From positions 1 to 7,854 of the forward strand of contig BHEQ01000087.1 of NCBI GenBank assembly GCA_003864535.1: a DNA stretch of 7,854 nt. The letters are read 5' to 3'. The notes beneath the pieces were generated by a model. That model was given only the letters and a program-made list of their open reading frames with translations, made no database searches and was not told the DNA's origin. This document shows positions 1-5,489 of this stretch, one piece after another. The stretch is from Gammaproteobacteria bacterium (GTDB taxonomy: Bacteria; Pseudomonadota; Gammaproteobacteria; Cardiobacteriales; Wohlfahrtiimonadaceae). Position 1 is the stretch's first letter. Each line of letters opens with the position of its first letter. The translations under genes and the position numbers were made by a program.

Positions 1-440
1 GTGATTTATTGAGGGTAGAATGGCAAGGTAAACCTGTTTGGGTTTTAAGCCGCACCCCTAAAATGCTTGCTGATTTGAAATTAATTCCAGATTCAAAGCT
101 AGTTGATGTCGATTCAACCAAGTATAAGCAGCAACCTGATTATGCAACTAATGATGTGCGCTCAATCAAGCCTGAAATTTTGGTTCTTGTTGGGATTTGT
201 ACGCATTTAGGCTGCTCCCCAACATATCGACCAGAGGTTGCACCTGTGGATTTAGGTCCTGATTGGAAGGGTGGCTTTTTTTGCCCTTGTCATGGCTCTT
301 TATTTGATCTAGCTGGACGGATTTATACAGGATTACCCGCACCAACTAATTTAGTTGTGCCCAAACATAAATATCTTGATGCAACGCGAATCTTGATCGG
401 TGACGATACAATCACAACAGTTGGAGGCGAAAATGTCTAG
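1..440 (+). CDS. petA: Rieske iron-sulfur subunit of cytochrome bc1 (5' partial)
   Basis: This is the C-terminal part of the Rieske [2Fe-2S] protein of ubiquinol:cytochrome c reductase, which takes one electron from quinol at the Qo site and passes it to cytochrome c1 on the periplasmic side. The reading frame is open from the window edge (first whole codon at 3), so the TTG at 9 is not a real start. About 145 residues are visible. The missing part, roughly 50 residues judging by family length, would hold the N-terminal Tat-type signal/anchor helix. Both cluster-binding boxes are intact: CTHLGC (198-215) and CPCHGS (282-299). By family knowledge, the first Cys and the His of each box bind iron, and the remaining two Cys form a disulfide. 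A longer stretch between the boxes (SPTYRPE to GGFF) looks typical of beta/gammaproteobacterial homologues. The gene overlaps petB by 8 nt, which suggests translational coupling. Confidence 0.96.
   Translation, partial: DLLRVEWQGKPVWVLSRTPKMLADLKLIPDSKLVDVDSTKYKQQPDYATNDVRSIKPEILVLVGICTHLGCSPTYRPEVAPVDLGPDWKGGFFCPCHGSLFDLAGRIYTGLPAPTNLVVPKHKYLDATRILIGDDTITTVGGENV
423..427 (+). promoter_or_regulatory. Ribosome binding site fixing the petB start
   Basis: GGAGG lies 5 nt before the ATG at 433, inside the end of petA. It supports 433 over the in-frame GTG at 400, which would add 11 residues that do not look like the cytochrome b N-terminus. Confidence 0.75.
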
Positions 441-1710
441 TCCACATCCAGGTACAAAAGGTTTATTAGGCTGGATTGATGCCCGCTTTCCTTTAACTAA
501 AATGTATAGAGAACATTTAAGTGAATATTATGCACCGAAGAGCTTTAATATTTGGTATATTTTTGGCTCTTTAGCTCTATTTATCCTAGTAAATCAAATT
601 ATTACAGGTATTTGGCTGACAATGCACTATAAACCAGATGGTGCACTTGGCGCAACTGGTATTCCAATTGCTTATGCATCTGTTGAATTACTTATGCGCG
701 ATGTTGATTGGATGTGGCTAATTCGTTATCTGCATTCCACAGGCGCATCAGCTTTCTTTCTTGTTGTTTATTTGCATATGTTCCGCGGCATGTTATATGG
801 TTCTTACCGTAAACCACGTGAGCTAGTTTGGTTATTTGGGATGCTAATTTATGTTGTCTTAATGGCTGAGGCATTCATGGGATATATTTTGCCCTACGGT
901 CAGATGTCGTATTGGGGAGCGCAAGTAATTATTTCTCTGTTTGGATCAGTACCTTATATCGGAGATACCCTCTCTGAATTTATTAAAGGTGATTATGTTA
1001 TTTCTGAAGCAACCTTAAGTCGCTTTTTTGCTCTCCATGTGATTGCCCTACCGCTTGTCTTAGTAGGCTTGGTTGTAGCACATATTTTAGCATTGCATGA
1101 AGTTGGCTCAAATAATCCTGATGGGATTGAGATTAAAGAATGCAAAGATGAGAAAGGCATTCCTAAAGATGGTATTCCATTCCACCCTTATTACACCGTG
1201 CATGATATTTTTGCCCTATCAGTATTTTTATTCTTTTTTGCTTTAATAATTTTTTACGCACCTGAAATGGGCGGCTATTTCTTAGAGCATGCTAATTTTG
1301 AGCCTGCAAACCCGTTTAAAACACCTGAACATATTGCTCCTGTTTGGTATTTCACTCCATTTTATTCCATCTTGCGTGCGGTACCGTCGTATATGGGAAC
1401 TCAGATTTGGGGAGTTATAGCGATGGGTGCTTCTATCATCTTCTTGTTTCTCCTCCCATGGCTTGATCGCAGCCCTGTTAAATCAGTGCGTTATAAAGGT
1501 CGGATCACCAAAGTAATGTTGACCCTATTTGTAATCTCATTTGTGACTTTAGGTTATTTAGGTGTTGTTCCAACATCATATTCGCGGACTATATTGGCAC
1601 AGGTTTGTGGTATATTTTATTTTGCATTCTTTATTGGAATGCCATTCTGGTCAAAAATGGATAAAGTAAAACCTGTTCCAGAGCGCGTTACATGGGGGAG
1701 CAAAAAATGA
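433..1710 (+). CDS. petB: Cytochrome b subunit of the bc1 complex
   Basis: Integral-membrane dihaem cytochrome b of ubiquinol:cytochrome c reductase, 425 residues, carrying the Qo and Qi quinone sites. Its hydrophobic segments match the eight-helix bacterial form. Candidate haem ligands are His101 and His202 for one haem and His115 and His217 for the other. The spacing in the second helix (His202 to His217) is 15 residues, against 14 in mitochondrial cytochrome b. I believe 15 is normal in beta/gammaproteobacteria. The LHEVGSNNPDG block after His217 is well conserved. The Qo motif reads PVWY (residues 303-306), not PEWY, so the glutamate implicated in quinol binding is replaced by Val304. The start at 433 is set by a GGAGG site and overlaps petA by 8 nt. 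The stop codon overlaps the petC start. I see no frameshift or truncation. Confidence 0.97.
   Translation: MSSPHPGTKGLLGWIDARFPLTKMYREHLSEYYAPKSFNIWYIFGSLALFILVNQIITGIWLTMHYKPDGALGATGIPIAYASVELLMRDVDWMWLIRYLHSTGASAFFLVVYLHMFRGMLYGSYRKPRELVWLFGMLIYVVLMAEAFMGYILPYGQMSYWGAQVIISLFGSVPYIGDTLSEFIKGDYVISEATLSRFFALHVIALPLVLVGLVVAHILALHEVGSNNPDGIEIKECKDEKGIPKDGIPFHPYYTVHDIFALSVFLFFFALIIFYAPEMGGYFLEHANFEPANPFKTPEHIAPVWYFTPFYSILRAVPSYMGTQIWGVIAMGASIIFLFLLPWLDRSPVKSVRYKGRITKVMLTLFVISFVTLGYLGVVPTSYSRTILAQVCGIFYFAFFIGMPFWSKMDKVKPVPERVTWGSKK
1694..1700 (+). promoter_or_regulatory. Ribosome binding site fixing the petC start
   Basis: GGGGGAG lies 6 nt before the ATG at 1707. The upstream in-frame ATG at 1692 sits just before this site and has no comparable site of its own, so 1707 is the better start. 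Confidence 0.75.
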
Positions 1711-2525
1711 GAAAACTAATTAAACAACTAGTTCTAGGATTATCCTTAGGTTTATCTTTAGGTATTGGTGTATTTAGTAACGCTGCAGAAGCTAAGTTTA
1801 CTAATTATAAAGCTCCAATAAATGTGAAAGATAAAGAATCACTCCAAAAAGGTGCGGAAGCATTTATGCATTACTGCCAAGGATGCCATTCAATTGAATT
1901 CCAACGCTTTAATACGACTGCGCGTGATATTGGTTTATCTGAAAAATTAACTAAAGAAAATCTCATTTTAACTGGGAGCTATTCAAGTCATGACGGTGAA
2001 TTTAAACCATCAAAATTTGGTGATTTAATTTACACAGCAATGAAACGTAGCGACGGCAAAGTCTGGTTTGGTACCGCTCCTCCTGATCTATCCACAATAG
2101 TTCGGGCGCGTGGAGCTGATTACATCTACACTTACTTGCGTACTTTTTATCTTGACCCAAGCCGCCCGTATGGTGTGAATAATATTGCCTTCCCATTAGT
2201 TGGAATGCCGCATGTTCTTTTAGAGTTACAAGGTCCGCAGGTTGCGGTATATGCACAAAACCTACCTAAAGGCTGTAGCGCGGAAGATGATGAAAATTGT
2301 AAGATGCTTCAAACTATTACCGAGCTTAAAGCAACAGGTGAGGGCAAGTTAAATGCTGATGAATATAATGCAATGGCAGGAGATTTAACTAATTTTCTAA
2401 GCTATGTGGCTGAACCTGCACAGATACAGCGTGCTAAGTATGGTCCTTGGGTTCTATTTTTCTTATTTATCTTTATGATATTTGCCTATTTACTCAATAG
2501 AGAATATTGGAAGGATGTTCATTAA
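1707..2525 (+). CDS. petC: Cytochrome c1 subunit of the bc1 complex
   Basis: Membrane-anchored periplasmic c-type cytochrome, 272 residues, that accepts electrons from the Rieske protein and passes them to soluble or membrane c-type cytochromes. The N-terminus is a typical Sec signal peptide, with Lys/Arg residues, then a Leu/Gly-rich core, and likely cleavage after AEA at residue 29. The haem attachment motif is CQGCH (57-61). The APPDLS segment (124-129) and GMPHVL with Met167 match the family's haem-binding core, Met167 being the likely sixth ligand. Cys190 and Cys198, eight residues apart, could form a disulfide. A C-terminal helix (about 247-263), followed by a charged tail, anchors the protein in the membrane. 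The ATG overlaps the petB stop as ATGA. The next gene, sspA, begins 30 nt downstream. Confidence 0.96.
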   Translation: MRKLIKQLVLGLSLGLSLGIGVFSNAAEAKFTNYKAPINVKDKESLQKGAEAFMHYCQGCHSIEFQRFNTTARDIGLSEKLTKENLILTGSYSSHDGEFKPSKFGDLIYTAMKRSDGKVWFGTAPPDLSTIVRARGADYIYTYLRTFYLDPSRPYGVNNIAFPLVGMPHVLLELQGPQVAVYAQNLPKGCSAEDDENCKMLQTITELKATGEGKLNADEYNAMAGDLTNFLSYVAEPAQIQRAKYGPWVLFFLFIFMIFAYLLNREYWKDVH

Positions 2526-2555
2526 TCTAATGCAATATATCCTAAAGGCATATTC

Positions 2556-3152
2556 ATGATAACGCATCCATTAACGACGACACTATACATGCTGAAAAAT
2601 TCATTAGAAGCGGATCGTGTCAGTATTGGAATGATTGAGAAGCATATCGCTCATGATCGCTGCATCGTAGATATAAGCTGCCCCCCCGAGGCACTATTGG
2701 ATTTTAATCCGCAGATGATTTTACCTGCTTTTAATTCACGCGAAGCTGGGATTTATTTTGCGGATATTATTCTAGAGTATATTAATGAGCGCCATCCCTA
2801 TCCTTCTTTTTATCCAAATGATCCTGTTATGCGGAGTCGTTTCCGTTTGGTTCTTAAGAAGATTACTCAAGAATGGTATCTTGTAATGGAAAAACTAATT
2901 CTCAAGAAAGGCAAAGATAAGATTTTAATCAAGCAAATACAAGAGATTTTTTTACGCTCTAATAGTTTATTTGAAGGTAAATATTTTTTTCAAGATAAAG
3001 ATTTTATGATTGTTGACGCAGCCCTTGCCCCTTTATTTCATTGGAGTCAAATCTTTAATATTGAATTTCCAGAAAATGCACAGGAAATTCAAGCCTATTC
3101 ATTACGAGTATTAGCGCGCCCATCAGTGTGTTCTTTATATCAAAGGAAGTAA
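2556..3152 (+). CDS. sspA: Stringent starvation protein A (GST-fold RNA polymerase-associated regulator)
   Basis: SspA proteins bind RNA polymerase and alter transcription during starvation and stress. They have a glutathione S-transferase fold but lack GST activity. The 198-residue protein (E. coli 212) shows the thioredoxin-like half first, with cis-Pro57 in ILPAF, then the EYINERHPYP segment (74-83) corresponding to E. coli EYLDERFPHP. The helical half follows, and its KYFFQDKDFMIVDAALAPL stretch (142-160) matches the SspA C-terminal domain well. Two departures stand out. The usual Glu-Ser before that segment is replaced (YFAD), and the PHP surface motif reads PYP. The start at 2556 has AAAGG 7 nt upstream. 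A run of seven C residues (2681-2687) lies in the coding region; the frame is intact here. petC ends 30 nt upstream, and the aminotransferase starts 1 nt after the stop where sspB would be expected. The family assignment is firm; retention of the E. coli function is inferred. Confidence 0.87.
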   Translation: MITHPLTTTLYMLKNSLEADRVSIGMIEKHIAHDRCIVDISCPPEALLDFNPQMILPAFNSREAGIYFADIILEYINERHPYPSFYPNDPVMRSRFRLVLKKITQEWYLVMEKLILKKGKDKILIKQIQEIFLRSNSLFEGKYFFQDKDFMIVDAALAPLFHWSQIFNIEFPENAQEIQAYSLRVLARPSVCSLYQRK

Positions 3153-3153
3153 A

Positions 3154-4182
3154 ATGAAGAGTGTGACAGGTTTTGTGTATTCTAATTCTCCATTACGCTA
3201 TCTTCAGTATTTTAAAGATGGTGCGTGGCAGCCTTCAGTATTATCAGATAATAATCAATTAACGCTTAGTGAAGCTGCAACGGCACTACATTACGGGCAG
3301 CAATGTTTTGAAGGTTTAAAAGCTTATAGAGCCGCTGATGGCACGATTAATTTATTTAGACCTGATCAAAATGCACAGCGTATGCAAGCGAGCTGTGCAA
3401 GATTGCTGATGCCATCGTTAACGGTAGATGCGTTTATTGCAGCTTGCGTCCAAGTGGTTCATGCAAATGAATCTCTAGTGCCAGCATACGGAACAGGTGC
3501 AAGCTTATATATACGCGCATTAATGCTAGGTATTGGGGATACTTTGGCGGTAAAAGCTGCGGATGAGTATGTATTTTGCATTTTTGTTTGCCCTGTTGGG
3601 AGCTATTTTGAAGATGGAATTACAGCGGTCTCTTTTTGTACTACAAATTTTGATAGAGCAGCCCCAGTAGGTACGGGAGCTGCTAAAGCTGGCGGGAATT
3701 ACGCTGCAAGTTTATTGCCAAATAAGCAAGCGCTTGGACAAGGCTTTAAAGATTGTATTTATCTTGATCCACAAACACACACTAAAATTGAAGAGGTTGG
3801 CGCGGCTAATTTTTTTGGAATAACCCATCATAATGAGTTTGTAACCCCTAAATCAGCGTCTATATTACCTAGTATAACTAAATATTCTTTACTGTATTTA
3901 GCCGAGCATGTTTTAGGTTTGGCGGTGGCTGAGCGTGATTGTTTTATTGATAATTTAGATGAGTTCAAAGAAGCTGGAGCTTGTGGGACTGCAGCTGTGA
4001 TCACACCGATTAAATCAATCTTGCATGAAGATAAGTTACATCAATTTAAGCACAGTAACGAACATCCAATAGGCGAGCTTACGCAGAAGCTTTATACTTT
4101 ATTAACAGGAATTCAGTTTGGCGATATTAACCCACCACAAGGCTGGATTGTTAAAGTTGAGCAAGTACCGCAAGCACTGTAA
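3154..4182 (+). CDS. ilvE: Branched-chain amino acid aminotransferase
   Basis: PLP-dependent fold-type-IV aminotransferase, 342 residues. It interconverts leucine, isoleucine and valine with their 2-oxo acids, using glutamate/2-oxoglutarate, in the cytoplasm. The likely Schiff-base lysine is Lys178 in GTGAAKAGGNYAAS. Other hallmarks are HYGQQCFEGLKAYR (46-59), KIEEVGAANFFG (211-222), the EAGACGTAAVITP segment (273-285) and the ending LTGIQFGD/GWIVKV. The length and motifs fit the longer bacterial/eukaryotic-type BCAT subgroup, also common in Firmicutes and present in Haemophilus, rather than the shorter E. coli IlvE type (about 309 residues). A strong AAAGGAAG site (3142-3149) overlaps the end of sspA, so the two are probably translated from one mRNA. 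No biosynthetic ilv/leu genes are adjacent, so a metabolic link to the respiratory genes is not evident. Confidence 0.94.
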   Translation: MKSVTGFVYSNSPLRYLQYFKDGAWQPSVLSDNNQLTLSEAATALHYGQQCFEGLKAYRAADGTINLFRPDQNAQRMQASCARLLMPSLTVDAFIAACVQVVHANESLVPAYGTGASLYIRALMLGIGDTLAVKAADEYVFCIFVCPVGSYFEDGITAVSFCTTNFDRAAPVGTGAAKAGGNYAASLLPNKQALGQGFKDCIYLDPQTHTKIEEVGAANFFGITHHNEFVTPKSASILPSITKYSLLYLAEHVLGLAVAERDCFIDNLDEFKEAGACGTAAVITPIKSILHEDKLHQFKHSNEHPIGELTQKLYTLLTGIQFGDINPPQGWIVKVEQVPQAL

Positions 4183-4190
4183 GCACTTAA

Positions 4191-4205
4191 AGTACTTAAA
4201 GTACT
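4191..4205 (+). repeat. Perfect 15-bp palindrome inside a 9-bp tandem repeat
   Basis: AGTACTT and AAGTACT flank a single A, forming a perfect inverted repeat 8 nt after the ilvE stop. The same stretch reads as two tandem copies of ACTTAAAGT (4185-4193 and 4194-4202). It could be an operator or a very weak hairpin. The one-base loop argues against an RNA stem-loop of the full length, and no T-run follows. Confidence 0.5.
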
Positions 4206-4242
4206 GTAGGTATTTTATGTAAAGCACCACTTATTTTTATCA

Positions 4243-4248
4243 TATAAT
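4243..4248 (+). promoter_or_regulatory. Possible -10 box (TATAAT) of the cytochrome c4 promoter
   Basis: A consensus TATAAT lies 75 nt before the GTG start, but I find no convincing -35 hexamer at 16-18 nt upstream. A second TATAAT at 4292-4297 is an alternative; it would give a leader of only about 14 nt. In DNA this A+T-rich, either may be chance. Confidence 0.3.
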
Positions 4249-4272
4249 TTCTTAAAAATTATATTTAAGAAA
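4248..4272 (+). other. A+T-rich hairpin in the ilvE-cytochrome c4 spacer
   Basis: TTTCTTAAA (4248-4256) pairs perfectly with TTTAAGAAA (4264-4272) around a 7-nt loop. The stem has only two C-G pairs and no run of T follows, so it is a poor intrinsic terminator. It may be a leader hairpin or a dyad operator for the cytochrome c4 gene. Confidence 0.4.
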
Positions 4273-4305
4273 ATATCAAATTTTATTAACGTATAATTAT
4301 TGCAC

Positions 4306-4311
4306 AAGGAG
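4306..4311 (+). promoter_or_regulatory. Ribosome binding site fixing the GTG start of cytochrome c4
   Basis: AAGGAG lies 6 nt before the GTG at 4318. An in-frame TTG at 4300 would place this site inside the coding sequence, and the signal peptide reads better from 4318, so the GTG is chosen. Confidence 0.75.
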
Positions 4312-4317
4312 TCATCT

Positions 4318-4986
4318 GTGAGTCGTATCATTAAACTTATAGTTATTAGTTCTATTTTGGGAGCCCAACTTATGGGTGTGTCTATGGCTCAAGCTAGTGA
4401 TCCAATGATTGGAGATCCTATCGCTGGAGAAGCAAAGTCAAAATTAGTCTGTTCAGCTTGTCATGGTCCTGATGGTACAGGTTCTCCAGGCCCTGTTTTT
4501 CCTAAATTAGCAGGGCAGCATGCTGAGTATATTATTAAACAAATCACGGAGCTTAGAGCAAGCTCTAAAGACCCAAAAACGGCATTGCGGATTGATCCTC
4601 TTATGAGTATGCAAGCTGGCTTATTATCTGATCAAGATATTTTAGATGTAGCTGCATTTTTTTCAAGTAATCCAGTTAAAGAAGGGATTATGAGCGAGGA
4701 TAAGGCTTTAGTTAAACGTGGTGAAGATCTATATCGTGGTGGCGATTTAGCCCGCTCTATTCCTGCTTGCACTGCATGTCATAGTCCATCTGGACTTGGG
4801 AATGGTCCTGCTAAATATCCTGTTATTGCAGGGCAGCAAGCTGCATATACATCTAAACAGATGTTAAATTTTAGAAATAATATACGTAAGAATGATATAA
4901 ATCGAGTAATGCGTGATATTGCGGAGCGTTTATCTGATGCTGATATTAAGGCACTCGCAGCTTATATGCAGGGCATAAAGCCTTAG
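4318..4986 (+). CDS. Dihaem cytochrome c4
   Basis: Periplasmic electron carrier of 222 residues made of two similar class-I cytochrome c domains. In the family it passes electrons from the bc1 complex to terminal oxidases, often cbb3 type. The signal peptide runs from MSRIIK through a hydrophobic core to AQA at residue 26, where cleavage is likely. The haem motifs are CSACH (45-49) and CTACH (151-155), each followed by a glycine-rich turn. Met96 or Met98 in domain 1 and Met198 in domain 2 are candidate sixth ligands. The domains end alike: LLSDQDILDVAAFF and RLSDADIKALAAYM. The start is GTG, chosen by the AAGGAG site. The next gene starts 32 nt downstream with no terminator between, so they may be co-transcribed. 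Related bacteria often have dsbA next to this gene; here two genes intervene. Confidence 0.95.
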   Translation: MSRIIKLIVISSILGAQLMGVSMAQASDPMIGDPIAGEAKSKLVCSACHGPDGTGSPGPVFPKLAGQHAEYIIKQITELRASSKDPKTALRIDPLMSMQAGLLSDQDILDVAAFFSSNPVKEGIMSEDKALVKRGEDLYRGGDLARSIPACTACHSPSGLGNGPAKYPVIAGQQAAYTSKQMLNFRNNIRKNDINRVMRDIAERLSDADIKALAAYMQGIKP

Positions 4987-5018
4987 AGCTTAAGATGATG
5001 TGTTTTTAAAGGTATGTT

Positions 5019-5420
5019 ATGCAATCATCTAGATTAGTGTGGATATATTTTGGACTTATATTCACATTATGTGTCAATACAATTAATCCTGTATTTTCTC
5101 AAGCACTCACAAAGATAAATCAAGTGAGTGTGCATTATTATCTGCACGATAATGTACAAGATAATGCACAAAATAATGCACAAGATAATTTGCAAAAAAC
5201 AAAGCATCATATATCCAAACCAGCTTCAATATTAGGCTCTGATGCAGAGCCGCATTGTTCAATTAATTTACATTGTCACGCATGTTTTGCGCTGAATTTT
5301 TGTGTGGAATACTTTTCTTTTATACCTTCTCCAATCTCAATTTTTCAAGAATTTTCATCAAACTTAAAAACACGCCAGATCAAACCTGAGATTCGTCCAC
5401 CAAAATCCTCTAAGCTATAA
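5019..5420 (+). CDS. Small exported Cys/His-rich protein of unknown function, next to a copper oxidase
   Basis: I do not recognise a specific family. The 133-residue product begins with a likely signal peptide: a hydrophobic stretch at about 7-19 and probable cleavage after FSQA at residue 29. The mature part has a low-complexity stretch (44-59) built from four DN(V/A/L)Q-like tetrapeptides, encoded by a 12-bp tandem repeat. A cluster with His79, Cys80, His85, Cys86, His87, Cys89 and Cys95 follows, in the order HC-x4-HCHAC-x5-C. A hydrophobic stretch and a basic, proline-rich tail (RQIKPEIRPPKSSK) close the protein. The Cys/His cluster suggests metal binding or redox-active cysteines. Size, export and position before a multicopper oxidase resemble the small CopL/DUF2946-type proteins found ahead of copA-like genes, but this is an analogy, not a match. 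AAAGG lies 6 nt before the ATG. Codon use looks like that of its neighbours. Confidence 0.7.
   Translation: MQSSRLVWIYFGLIFTLCVNTINPVFSQALTKINQVSVHYYLHDNVQDNAQNNAQDNLQKTKHHISKPASILGSDAEPHCSINLHCHACFALNFCVEYFSFIPSPISIFQEFSSNLKTRQIKPEIRPPKSSKL
5148..5195 (+). repeat. Four tandem copies of a 12-bp unit in the small exported protein gene
   Basis: Four consecutive 12-bp units of the form GATAATGCACAA (5148, 5160, 5172, 5184) differ at only a few bases and encode DNVQ, DNAQ, NNAQ and DNLQ. Because 12 is a multiple of 3, copy-number change would alter length without shifting the frame. Confidence 0.9.
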
Positions 5421-5448
5421 AACTATTAATATTTAAGTTGTATTTTTT

Positions 5449-5469
5449 ATATTTTATATTTTATATTTT
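5449..5469 (+). repeat. Three tandem ATATTTT units before the multicopper oxidase gene
   Basis: Three perfect 7-bp units, with partial units on both sides, fill most of the 69-nt spacer ahead of the oxidase. TTGTAT at 5438-5443 and TATATT at 5462-5467, 18 nt apart, form a possible weak promoter, so the repeats may carry its -10 box. Transcription would then start only a few bases before the AAGGA ribosome site at 5478-5482. Confidence 0.6.
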
Positions 5470-5489
5470 ATATATTTAAGGATTTAGTT

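Noticed and set aside
400..432. Upstream GTG extension of cytochrome b
   Set aside because: The GGAGG site sits just before 433, and the extra 11 residues would lie wholly within petA without resembling the family's N-terminus.
692..874. Minus-strand open frame of 60 codons inside petB
   Set aside because: It is the complement of a well-conserved cytochrome b region, with no ribosome site or recognisable product.
2002..2256. Minus-strand open frame of 84 codons inside petC
   Set aside because: It lies antisense to the conserved cytochrome c1 core; there is no independent support.
2943..2995. T-runs within sspA as terminators or switches
   Set aside because: They encode ordinary Phe/Leu codons, with no stem preceding them.
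5421..5489. CueR-type copper operator before the oxidase
   Set aside because: No dyad of the ACCTTCC/GGAAGG kind with MerR-type spacing is visible; the spacer is almost entirely A+T.
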